Origin: an uncultured Trueperaceae bacterium
GTDB lineage: Bacteria; Deinococcota; Deinococci; Deinococcales; Trueperaceae
Assembly: GCA_937873495.1 (NCBI GenBank)
Contig: CALMXZ010000007.1
Coordinates: 198,325 to 262,324, forward strand
Direction: 5' to 3'
DNA: 64,000 nt
Under the pieces are notes generated by a model. It ran no database searches and was not told where the DNA came from. It worked only from the letters and a program-made list of their open reading frames with translations. Shown piece by piece: positions 16,377-24,343 of this stretch (positions are counted from its first letter, which is position 1; the number at the start of each line of letters is the position of its first letter). A program made the translations under genes and the position numbers.

Positions 16377-17861
16377 ATGAGAAGAATCGTCTTGCTGGCC
16401 TTAGTCCTACTCCTACCCGCGGTCGCCGCGGCCCAAGGGCGCCTCACTACCGCCATCGGCTCCAACCCGCCGACACTGGACCCGCAGAAGACGTTCAACG
16501 GCTTCTCATTCGCCATCACCAACCAGGTCTACGAGACGCTCTTCCGGGTCACCCCGCAAGGCGAGATCGAGGGGCTCCTCGCCGCCGGCTGGGAGTACCT
16601 CGACCCGAGCACCCTACGCGTCACCCTCCGCGACGGTGTGAGCTTCTCCGACGGCACCCCGCTCGACGCCGCGGCCGTCAAGGCCTCGCTCGAGCGCCTG
16701 CTCGACCCGGCCACCGCCGCGCCCGGCCGCTTCGTCGTGAGCGCCATCAGCGAGGTGACCGCCGTAGACGCGACCACCGTCGAGATCAAGACGGCCGAAC
16801 CGTTCGCGCCCCTCCTCGCCCACCTGGCTCACCCCGTCACCGCCGTCGTGCCCGTGGCGCACGGCGACGACCTCGCCCGCAACCCCGTCGGCTCCGGCCC
16901 GTACACGCTTCAGTCGTGGGAACAGAGCAACCAGGTGCTCTTGCACGCCAAAGCCGACTACTGGGGCGGCGCGCCGGCCATCGAAGAGGTCCTGTACCGC
17001 ATCATCCCGGAAGTGAGCACGCAGCTCATCGAGCTCCGGTCGGGCGGCATCGACATCCTCTTCAACATCCCGCCGGACGCTTACGAGGCGCTCGCCACCG
17101 AGCCGCAGCTCGAGACGCGCGCGTACCTCGGCTGGGGCAGCATGATGCTCGGCCTGAACACGGCCAACGCCAAACTGCACGACCTGCGCGTGCGCCAGGC
17201 CATCGCCTACGCCATCGACAAGGGCCTCATCATCGACGAGTTCCTCCGCGGCCTCGCCGAGCCGGGCGTCGTGCCCATCCCGCCGACCGTCCGCTTCGCC
17301 GCCTCCGACCTCGCCGAGCCGTACCCGTACGACCCCGAGGCGGCGCGCGCGCTCCTCGCCGAGGCCGGCGCCGAAGGCCTGAAGCTGACCCTCGACATCT
17401 ACCAGAACCCCGACCTCGAGGCCGTGGCGCAAGTCCTCCAGTTCATGCTCTCCGAGGTCGGCATCGACCTGACGATCCGCGTGCAGGACTACGCCGCGTA
17501 CGTCGAGCAGACGGCCAAGGACGACCTCGAGCTCTACGCCTCCAGCTGGGGCACCGTGACGCTCGACGCCGACTACACCCTCTACGCCTTCTTCCACTCC
17601 AGCGAGATCCCGACCAACAACATCGCGCGCTACCAGGTCGCCTCCGTCGACGCCCTCCTGGACGAGGCGCGCTCCACGCCCGACGACGCCGTGCGCGCCG
17701 CCGACTACCGCGAGGTGCAGGAAGCCGTGCTCGGCGACGTGCCCATGGTGACTCTCTACTACCCGCTCTCCACGGTCGCCAAGTGGTCCGTGCTGCAGGG
17801 CGAGGTCGTGCGCTTCTCCTGGATCAACCTCGACCTGCGCAACGCCACCCTGGCGCGCTGA
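16377..17861 (+). CDS. ABC transporter substrate-binding protein, peptide type (SBP family 5)
   Basis: A 494-residue secreted binding protein. A Sec signal peptide, MRRIVLLALVLLLPAVAAAQ, is followed by the mature start GRLTTAIGSNPPTLDPQKTF. Further family landmarks are LRDGVSFSDGTPLDAAAVKA, VGSGPYTLQSWEQ, and RQAIAYAIDKGLIIDEFL. No lipobox Cys, so it is probably periplasmic or released. GGGAGG precedes the ATG. It heads an operon with two permeases and an M19 dipeptidase, which suggests di/oligopeptides or similar amides as ligands. Confidence 0.94.
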   Translation: MRRIVLLALVLLLPAVAAAQGRLTTAIGSNPPTLDPQKTFNGFSFAITNQVYETLFRVTPQGEIEGLLAAGWEYLDPSTLRVTLRDGVSFSDGTPLDAAAVKASLERLLDPATAAPGRFVVSAISEVTAVDATTVEIKTAEPFAPLLAHLAHPVTAVVPVAHGDDLARNPVGSGPYTLQSWEQSNQVLLHAKADYWGGAPAIEEVLYRIIPEVSTQLIELRSGGIDILFNIPPDAYEALATEPQLETRAYLGWGSMMLGLNTANAKLHDLRVRQAIAYAIDKGLIIDEFLRGLAEPGVVPIPPTVRFAASDLAEPYPYDPEAARALLAEAGAEGLKLTLDIYQNPDLEAVAQVLQFMLSEVGIDLTIRVQDYAAYVEQTAKDDLELYASSWGTVTLDADYTLYAFFHSSEIPTNNIARYQVASVDALLDEARSTPDDAVRAADYREVQEAVLGDVPMVTLYYPLSTVAKWSVLQGEVVRFSWINLDLRNATLAR

Positions 17862-17908
17862 GCGCTTAGCGCCCGGACCGGACCCCGGGCAGGTCCCGAG
17901 TTCCCCTT

Positions 17909-17941
17909 GTTGCGGCCGCCGACCTTAGCGGCGGCCGCAAC
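17909..17941 (+). terminator. 12-bp stem-loop after the binding-protein gene
   Basis: GTTGCGGCCGCC (17909-17920) pairs perfectly with GGCGGCCGCAAC (17930-17941) around a 9-nt loop. No T-run follows, so it is more likely a partial terminator or a 3' stabiliser that lets the binding protein be made in excess over the permeases. Confidence 0.55.
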
Positions 17942-17992
17942 GAGCCACCGGGCGCGCCAAGCGGACCCACGATCGGGGATACTCGCTAACCG

Positions 17993-18922
17993 ATGACGCT
18001 CTACGTCCTGCGCCGCCTGGCCGCCGTCGCGCCCGTGCTGCTCGGCGTGACCCTCGTGGTCTTCGCCATGCTGTGGCTCGCGCCAGGCGACCCCGTCCTC
18101 GCCCTCGTGGGCGAGTCGGCGCAGGGCATGAGCCGGGAGGCCCTCGACGCGCTGCGCAAGGCGCACGGCCTCGACCGCGGCCCCATCGTCCAGTACCTCG
18201 ACTACCTGTTCGGCCTGGTCAGGGGCGACCTCGGCACGTCGGTTCGGAGCTCCCAGCCCGTGGCCGGCGAGGTCCTGAGCCGCTTCCCCGCCACGCTCCT
18301 CCTCGCGGGCAGCGCGATGGCCGTCGCCATCCTGCTCGGCATGACGCTCGGGGTGCTTGCCGCCGTCTACCGCCGCACGTGGGTCGACCACCTGGCGGTG
18401 CTCGTGGCGCTCCTCGGCGTCTCCGTGCCCGTCTTCTGGTCGGGGCTCCTGCTCATGCTCCTCTTCGCCCTCGACCTCGGATGGCTGCCGGCCTCCGGCT
18501 ACGGCACGTGGCGGCACCTCGTCCTCCCCGCCGCCGCCGTCGGCTTCTCGTCCGCCGCCTTCATCGCGCGCATCACGCGCGCCAGCATGATCGAGACCCT
18601 AAGACAGGACTACGTGCGCACGGCCACGGCCAAGGGCCTCGGCGCGTCCGCCGTGCGCCTGCGGCACGCCCTACGCAACGCGCTCCTGCCGGTGGTGACG
18701 GTCGTCGGCCTCCAGTTCGGCGGGCTGCTCGGTGGCGCCGTCCTGACGGAGACGGTGTTCGCATGGCCTGGCATCGGGCGCATGCTCGTCGACGCCATCA
18801 CGTCCCGCGACCTGCCGCTCGTGCAGGGGAGCGTCCTGTTCATCGCCGTCATCTTCATCGTCATGAACCTGCTCGTCGACGTGTCCTACGCGCTCCTTAA
18901 CCCCAAGGTGCGCTATGACTAG
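17993..18922 (+). CDS. Peptide-type ABC transporter permease (DppB-like)
   Basis: A 309-residue permease with the family N-terminus MTLYVLRRLAAVAPVLLGVT and six helices. The EAA loop for ATPase docking is DYVRTATAKGLGASAVRLRH and the C-terminal end is TETVFAWPGIGRMLVDAITS, typical of DppB/OppB. GATACT (17978-17983) lies 9 nt before the ATG, so it may have its own promoter beside read-through past the stem-loop. Overlaps the next permease by 8 nt. Confidence 0.94.
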   Translation: MTLYVLRRLAAVAPVLLGVTLVVFAMLWLAPGDPVLALVGESAQGMSREALDALRKAHGLDRGPIVQYLDYLFGLVRGDLGTSVRSSQPVAGEVLSRFPATLLLAGSAMAVAILLGMTLGVLAAVYRRTWVDHLAVLVALLGVSVPVFWSGLLLMLLFALDLGWLPASGYGTWRHLVLPAAAVGFSSAAFIARITRASMIETLRQDYVRTATAKGLGASAVRLRHALRNALLPVVTVVGLQFGGLLGGAVLTETVFAWPGIGRMLVDAITSRDLPLVQGSVLFIAVIFIVMNLLVDVSYALLNPKVRYD

Positions 18923-19775
18923 CGCCACCCGCCCGCTGAGGGCCTGGCTCCGGTCGCCGGCCGTCAGGCGCTTCACCCGCAACCGCGCCGCCATCGTCGG
19001 GCTGGTGCTCGTGATCGTCCTCGCGGCCGTCGCGCTCCTCGCCCCCGTGCTCGCGCCGTACGCGCCGGACGCCCAGAACCTGCGGGCTCGCTTGCGCCCA
19101 CCGTCACAAGCGCACTGGTTCGGCACGGACGAGTTCGGCCGCGACATCCTGAGCCGCGTGCTCTTCGGCGCGCGCGTCTCGCTCCTCACGGGCCTAGTGC
19201 CCGTGCTGGTGGCGGCCGCGATCGGCAGCGCGCTCGGGCTCGTCGCCGGCTTCTACCGTGGCCGCCTCGACGCCGTGCTCATGCGCGTCATGGACGTGCT
19301 CCTCGCGTTCCCGTCGCTGCTCCTCGCCCTCGCGGTCGTAGGTGCGCTCGGCCCCGGGCTCGAGAACGCCGTCATCGCCGTCGCCATCGTTGGCATACCG
19401 TCCTATGCGCGCATCGTGCGCAGCGTCGTCATCGCCGCGCGCGAGGAGGACTTCGTCACCGCGGCGAAGGCGCTCGGCGCCCGCGACCCGCGCCTCCTGC
19501 TCAACCACGTGCTGCCGAGCGCGCTCGGCGCCTTGAGCGTGCAGGCGACGCTCGGGATCGGCTTCGCCATCCTCTCGATGGCCGGGCTGTCGTTCCTCGG
19601 CCTCGGGGTGCAGCCGCCCACCGCCGACTGGGGCGAGATGCTCGCCCGCGGCCGCCGCTACCTCCCCGGCTCGCCGTGGCTGCTCCTCTACCCCGGCGCC
19701 GCCATCTCGCTGACGGTGCTCGCCTTCAACCTCCTGGGCGACGGGCTGCGCGACGCACTGGATCCGCGCGACTGA
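18915..19775 (+). CDS. Peptide-type ABC transporter permease (DppC-like)
   Basis: A 286-residue permease. FTRNRAAIVGLVLVIVLAAV is helix 1, HWFGTDEFGRDILSRVLFGA the DppC hallmark, EEDFVTAAKALGARDPRLLL the EAA loop and GLGVQPPTADWGEML the late conserved loop. It pairs with the DppB-like protein upstream. No ATPase (DppD/F) gene follows; energy must come from ATPases encoded elsewhere. Confidence 0.94.
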   Translation: MTSATRPLRAWLRSPAVRRFTRNRAAIVGLVLVIVLAAVALLAPVLAPYAPDAQNLRARLRPPSQAHWFGTDEFGRDILSRVLFGARVSLLTGLVPVLVAAAIGSALGLVAGFYRGRLDAVLMRVMDVLLAFPSLLLALAVVGALGPGLENAVIAVAIVGIPSYARIVRSVVIAAREEDFVTAAKALGARDPRLLLNHVLPSALGALSVQATLGIGFAILSMAGLSFLGLGVQPPTADWGEMLARGRRYLPGSPWLLLYPGAAISLTVLAFNLLGDGLRDALDPRD

Positions 19776-19803
19776 GGCGTACGGAAGCGGTAGCCTTGCG
19801 GCC

Positions 19804-20841
19804 ATGATCCCAGTGTTCGATGGCCACAACGACACCCTGCTCAACCACGTCGACGACCCGAAGCGCGACTTCTTCGCGCGGCAAACCGACGGTCATATCG
19901 ACTACGTCCGCGCGCGCGAAGGCGGGTTGGTCGGCGGCTTCTTCGCGATCTGGGCGCACTCGGCCCCCGTGCCGGACGTGGACGAGGAGTCCCTGACGGG
20001 CGCGCCGCCGAAGTCCGCCCCGGCGGGCGCCATCAACCCGGCCGGCGCCAGGGCGCACGCCGACCGCTGCGTCGCGCAGCTCCTCGCCTGGGACCGCGAC
20101 CCGCGCTTCCGCCTCGTCAAGACGGCCGCGGAACTGGAGCGGGCCATCGACGACGGCGTGATGGCCGGCATCATGCACTTCGAGGGGGCCGAGCCCATCG
20201 GGCCCGACCTCTGCGCGCTCGACACGTACCATGCCGCCGGCCTGCGCTCGCTCGGGCCCGTGTGGAGCCGGCCGAACCTCTTCGGCTTCGGCGTGCCCTT
20301 CGAGTTTCCGCATAGCCCCGACATGGGCCCCGGCCTCACACCGCACGGCCTCGCGCTCGTGAAGCGCTGCAACGCACTCAAGATCATGCTCGACCTCTCG
20401 CACATCACGGAGAAGGGCTTCTGGGACGTGGCGCGCACGAGCGACGCCCCGCTCGTCGCCACGCACTCCAACGCCTACGCCATCTGCCCGTCACCGCGCA
20501 ACCTGACGGACGAGCAGTTGGCGGCCGTGCGCGCCTCGCACGGCCTGGTGGGGCTCAACTACAACACGGGCTTCCTGAGTCCGGACGGCAGCTACGCCAC
20601 GACCATGCCACTCGACGTGATGGTCAGGCACGTCGACCACCTCGTCGACAAGCTCGGCATCGACGGCGTGGCGCTCGGCTCGGACTTCGACGGCGCGACC
20701 ATGCCGGACGGCGTCAAGGACGCCGCACACCTGCCCAACCTGATCGACGCGTTGGCGGAGGCCGGCTACGACGACGAGGCGCTGCGCAAGATCGGTTACC
20801 GCAACTGGCTACGGGTCCTGAAGCTGACCTGGGGAGAGTGA
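19804..20841 (+). CDS. M19 family membrane-dipeptidase-like hydrolase
   Basis: A 345-residue amidohydrolase-fold dipeptidase. Metal-site motifs are PVFDGHNDTLLN (His and Asp), GIMHFEGAEPIG (bridging Glu), LDLSHITEKGF and VATHSNAYAI (two His) and ALGSDFDGATMP (Asp). The family cleaves dipeptides, including D-residue ones. TAGCCT (19791-19796) lies 7 nt before the ATG, a leaderless layout. No signal peptide, so it acts in the cytosol on imported peptides. Its 3' end overlaps the convergent MFS gene by 33 nt. Confidence 0.93.
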   Translation: MIPVFDGHNDTLLNHVDDPKRDFFARQTDGHIDYVRAREGGLVGGFFAIWAHSAPVPDVDEESLTGAPPKSAPAGAINPAGARAHADRCVAQLLAWDRDPRFRLVKTAAELERAIDDGVMAGIMHFEGAEPIGPDLCALDTYHAAGLRSLGPVWSRPNLFGFGVPFEFPHSPDMGPGLTPHGLALVKRCNALKIMLDLSHITEKGFWDVARTSDAPLVATHSNAYAICPSPRNLTDEQLAAVRASHGLVGLNYNTGFLSPDGSYATTMPLDVMVRHVDHLVDKLGIDGVALGSDFDGATMPDGVKDAAHLPNLIDALAEAGYDDEALRKIGYRNWLRVLKLTWGE

Positions 20842-22029
20842 CGCCGGTTCGGCCTGCGACCGCCTGAGCGTCTCCGGCACCCCGAACGCGAACCAGACGG
20901 CCGCGCCCGCCCCGAGCGCCCCGATGACGAGCGAGGACGACCCGAGGCCGAGGCCACTCGCCACGGCGCCCGTGATCAGCGGCCCTGCCACGAAGCCGGC
21001 GTCGCCGATGAGGCGCCACCAGCCGAGGAACGTCGCGACGGCGTTCTTTGGCGCGAGGTCGGCGCCCAGCGTCAGCATGGTGCCGGCGCTGATGCCGTTG
21101 CCGAAGCCCATGAGCAGCGCGGCGAGCGTGAGGCCCGTCGCGTCCGTCGTGAGGGGCACCAGCGCCATCCCGACCGCCTGGAGGGCGAACGAGGGGACGA
21201 TGGCGAACTTGCGGCCCAGGCGGTCCATGATGAGGCCCGCCGGGTAGAAGAGCGACATGTCGGCGAGATAGGACGCGCTCACGATGAGGCCGACCACCCC
21301 GACGTCCAGGCCGAGGACCTGCGCGGCGTACAGCGGCACGAGCACGCGCCGCCCCGTGCGCACCGCCTGACCGAGGAGCTGCGCCCCGCCGGCGTTGATG
21401 AGCGTCGCGCGCATCCCGGCCATGGCGGTGCGGCGCGCCGCGCGCTCCTCGCTGCGAGCGAGCGGCTCGCGCGCGTGCGACGGTCCCCGCTGGCCCCCGC
21501 CGGGCAGGGCGAGCATCAGCAGCACGACCGTCGCCAGAGCGACGACGGCGTAGAGCACGAACGGCGCCCGCAGCCCCAGCGAGGCCGCCAGGAGCCCGCC
21601 CGCCGCCGGCCCCGCGAAGCCGCCGAGGCGGGTGAGGCCGCCCAACGTGCTCATGGTGCGCCCGCGGTTGGTGCCGCGCGTCGCTTCGACCATGAACGAG
21701 TGGCGCGAGACGTTCCAGATGGCAAGCCCGGCGCCGGACACGAGTCGCGAGACGAGCAGCCAGCCGAGGTTGGGAGCGAGCCCGGCTCCAAGCACCGCCA
21801 CCGCCAGGACCGTGGTGCCGAGGACCATCGCGTCGCGGACGCGCATGCCGCTCACGATCCGGCCGGCAGGCAGGTCGGCGATCAGCGTGCCGATCCCCTC
21901 GGCCGCGAGCACCAGGCCGATCACCGCCACCGACGCCCCGAAGGAGTCAGCGTAGATAGGCAGCGTCGGGATCAGCAACCCGTCGCAGATGGCTATGAGG
22001 ATCGCTGGCAAGTAGATGGCTAGGAGCAT
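20809..22029 (-). CDS. MFS transporter
   Basis: A 406-residue transporter with about 12 helices. MLLAIYLPAILIAICDGLLI, then EGIGTLIADLPAGRIVSGMR (motif A region) and YPAGLIMDRLGRKFAIVPSF (motif A repeat in the second half) define the fold. A charged loop around residues 185-205 joins the two halves. Drug-exporter type is the likely class, but the substrate is unknown. Convergent with M19, their coding ends overlapping for 33 nt. Confidence 0.9.
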   Translation of the reverse strand: MLLAIYLPAILIAICDGLLIPTLPIYADSFGASVAVIGLVLAAEGIGTLIADLPAGRIVSGMRVRDAMVLGTTVLAVAVLGAGLAPNLGWLLVSRLVSGAGLAIWNVSRHSFMVEATRGTNRGRTMSTLGGLTRLGGFAGPAAGGLLAASLGLRAPFVLYAVVALATVVLLMLALPGGGQRGPSHAREPLARSEERAARRTAMAGMRATLINAGGAQLLGQAVRTGRRVLVPLYAAQVLGLDVGVVGLIVSASYLADMSLFYPAGLIMDRLGRKFAIVPSFALQAVGMALVPLTTDATGLTLAALLMGFGNGISAGTMLTLGADLAPKNAVATFLGWWRLIGDAGFVAGPLITGAVASGLGLGSSSLVIGALGAGAAVWFAFGVPETLRRSQAEPASLSPGQLQDP

Positions 22030-22092
22030 GTGGGTAACGGGGATGCTAACACCGGCGGCAGCGGCGCTACGCGCCCTGCCGGCTCGCGGACC

Positions 22093-23280
22093 CTAGCCCG
22101 AGGCGGCTACGCCGGCCCGGGCCGCGGGCACGCCGCCGCGCGCCGAACGCGCCCTGGCCACCCCCGCCACCCGCACCGCCTCCCTGTACCGCCCGACGAG
22201 GTCCTCGGTGGCCGCACCCCACGACCAGCGCTCGGCCTCCGCCCGGCCGGCCAGGGCCAACCGCTCGCGTTCGCGCGGGTCGCCGAGCAGCCGCGCGATC
22301 GCGTCGGCCAGGGCAGCCGCATCGCCGGGCTTCACGAGCACGCCGTTCTCGCCGTCGTGCACGACGTGGGGCAGGCCCCCGGCGTCGGCGGCCACGACCG
22401 GCACGCCGGAGGCCATCGCCTCCAACGCCGCGAAGCCGAGCGTCTCCGACGTCGACGGGAAGGCGAACACGTCGCCGCTGGCGTAGGCGGCGGCCAGCTC
22501 CTCGCCCGCCAGGAAGCCCGTGAACACCGTCCTGGTGCCGGCCAGGCGGTCGCGCAACCAGGCCAGGGCCGGGCCTTCGCCGACGACGGCCAGCCGGACT
22601 CCGTCGGCGGCGAGGCGGTCCGCCGCGTCTGCGAGCACGTCGACGCGCTTCTCGAACGACACCCGGCCGGCGTACACGACCAACGGGGCGTCCGGCTCGC
22701 CCCCGCTCAGGCGCGCGCGCATCTCGGCCGACCGGTAGCGGGCGTCGAACCGCTCGGTATCGACGGCCTTGTGCCACAGGCGCACGCGCCGGATGCCGAG
22801 GCCGCGCGCCAGCTCGACCATCTGAGGGCTCGTGCAGAGGTTCACGTGCGCCAGGTTGTGGACTTCGCGGTCGATGATCTCGAGGGGCCTGCGCACGGCG
22901 CCGAGGCCGAGGTCGTTCACGACCTTCGGGTCGGTGTGGAAGCTCGCGACGAGCGGCAGGCGCGCGCGGCGCGCGAGCACGGCGCCCCACGAACCGAAGA
23001 AGATCGGGTTGACGACGTGCACGAGGTCGGGCGCGAAGTCCCGCAGCGCAGCGCCAAGCCACGTGGCCGGCAACGCGACCTTGTGCTCCGGGTACCAGGG
23101 GAACCGCACCCCGGGCGCCGCCACGACGCGGTGGCCGGCGTACTCGGCGGGCGCGCCGGGTGGGGCGAGCACGAGCACCTCGTGGCCCTGCTCGGCCAGC
23201 GCGCTCAGCGTGGCCGTGAGGCGCGTGACGACACCGTCGACCTTGGGGAGGAACGTCTCGCTCACCCAGGCGACGCGCAG
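22093..23280 (-). CDS. GT4-family glycosyltransferase (MgtA-like), start codon uncertain
   Basis: About 395 residues, GT-B fold. LRVAWVSETFLPKVDGVVTR is the N-terminal strand and loop, FHTDPKVVNDLGLGAV follows, and in the donor half VVYAGRVSFEKRVDVL and TSETLGFAALEAMASGVP carry the EX7E motif. Relatives transfer mannose or glucose to diacylglycerol-type lipids. No ATG, GTG or TTG is available in frame in front of the first strand. The choices are CTG at 23278-23280, CTG at 23302-23304 overlapping the korB stop (CTGA), or an internal GTG at 23265 that would remove half of strand 1. I give 23280. It follows korB on the same strand. Confidence 0.88.
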   Translation of the reverse strand: MRVAWVSETFLPKVDGVVTRLTATLSALAEQGHEVLVLAPPGAPAEYAGHRVVAAPGVRFPWYPEHKVALPATWLGAALRDFAPDLVHVVNPIFFGSWGAVLARRARLPLVASFHTDPKVVNDLGLGAVRRPLEIIDREVHNLAHVNLCTSPQMVELARGLGIRRVRLWHKAVDTERFDARYRSAEMRARLSGGEPDAPLVVYAGRVSFEKRVDVLADAADRLAADGVRLAVVGEGPALAWLRDRLAGTRTVFTGFLAGEELAAAYASGDVFAFPSTSETLGFAALEAMASGVPVVAADAGGLPHVVHDGENGVLVKPGDAAALADAIARLLGDPRERERLALAGRAEAERWSWGAATEDLVGRYREAVRVAGVARARSARGGVPAARAGVAASG

Positions 23281-23300
23281 GGGACGGTGGCAGCTAACGC

Positions 23301-24341
23301 TCAGGCGTAACCGGCCAGGAACGCCTTGAGCTGCTCGGCCGACGGGCGCAGCCGCGTGTCCGGCAGCATGCTGAGCGGGGTCTCGCCCAGCTCGCTGAGC
23401 TCGGCGAAGTTGGGGCGGCGGTCGTCGTAGTAGACGATGCCGGTGAGGAGCTCGCCCGCCGCGTTGGCGCGCTCGAGGCGGGCCATGCCGGCCAGGCGAT
23501 CGGACTGGTCGAAGTCGGCCTCGATCTTGCGCAGCGTCATGCGCGAGCCGTCGTGCAGCTCCACGAGCTGCGTCGTGCCCGGGTCGTAGTCTTCGATGTA
23601 GATCTCGTCCTGCGCGGGGATGAACCCGACCTCCTGCAAAGACTGCTCGTGTTCGCGCCCGTAGGCGTAGCTGTGGTGCGAGTCCGGTTCGTCGTTGAAC
23701 GCGACACAGGGGCTGATGATGTCGATGACCGCGGTGCCGCGGTAGGAGAGCCCCGCCTTGATGACCTCGCGGACCTGCTTGGCGTCGCCCGCGAACGTGC
23801 GCGCCACGAAGCCGGCGCCGGAGACGATGGCCTCCATGCAGATGTCGATGCCGGGGAACGGGTTGGTGCCCGCGTACTTGAGCTTGGCGCCTTCGTCGGA
23901 GGTGGCGGAGAACTGCCCCTTCGTGAGGCCGTACACGCCGTTGTTCTCGACGATGTAGACCATGCGCACGTTGCGCCTGAGCATGTGCTTGAACTGGCCG
24001 AGGCCGATGGAGCCCGTGTCGCCGTCGCCGCTGATGCCGATGGCGCGCACGGTGTGGTTGGCCACGAGGGCGCCCGTGCCGAGCGACGGCATGCGGCCGT
24101 GCAGCGAGTTGAAACCGTGCGACTGGCCCAGGAAGTACGCGGGCGACTTGCTCGAGCAGCCGATGCCGGAGAGCTTGATGATCTCGTGCGGGCGCAGGTC
24201 GAGCTCGTAGGCGATCTGGATGAGCTGGCTGGCCACGGAGTTGTGCCCGCAACCCTTGCACAGCGTGGAGGGGCTGCCGACGTAGTCGTTCTTGCTGAAC
24301 CCAGCGCGGTTGAGCTTGACTGCCGGTGTTGGCCGTTCCAT
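23301..24341 (-). CDS. korB: 2-oxoacid:ferredoxin oxidoreductase, beta subunit
   Basis: A 346-residue TPP-binding subunit that decarboxylates a 2-oxoacid (2-oxoglutarate or pyruvate) and passes electrons to ferredoxin. STLCKGCGHNSVASQL is the conserved N-terminal Cys motif, GISGDGDTGSIGLGQ to VYIVENNGVYGLT is the TPP motif. The C-terminal extension after about residue 260 is typical of the KorB type. ATG 24341 lies two bases after the korA stop and is preceded by GGAG. Members of this group supply reduced ferredoxin or run an alternative TCA step. Confidence 0.93.
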   Translation of the reverse strand: MERPTPAVKLNRAGFSKNDYVGSPSTLCKGCGHNSVASQLIQIAYELDLRPHEIIKLSGIGCSSKSPAYFLGQSHGFNSLHGRMPSLGTGALVANHTVRAIGISGDGDTGSIGLGQFKHMLRRNVRMVYIVENNGVYGLTKGQFSATSDEGAKLKYAGTNPFPGIDICMEAIVSGAGFVARTFAGDAKQVREVIKAGLSYRGTAVIDIISPCVAFNDEPDSHHSYAYGREHEQSLQEVGFIPAQDEIYIEDYDPGTTQLVELHDGSRMTLRKIEADFDQSDRLAGMARLERANAAGELLTGIVYYDDRRPNFAELSELGETPLSMLPDTRLRPSAEQLKAFLAGYA

Positions 24342-24343
24342 GG

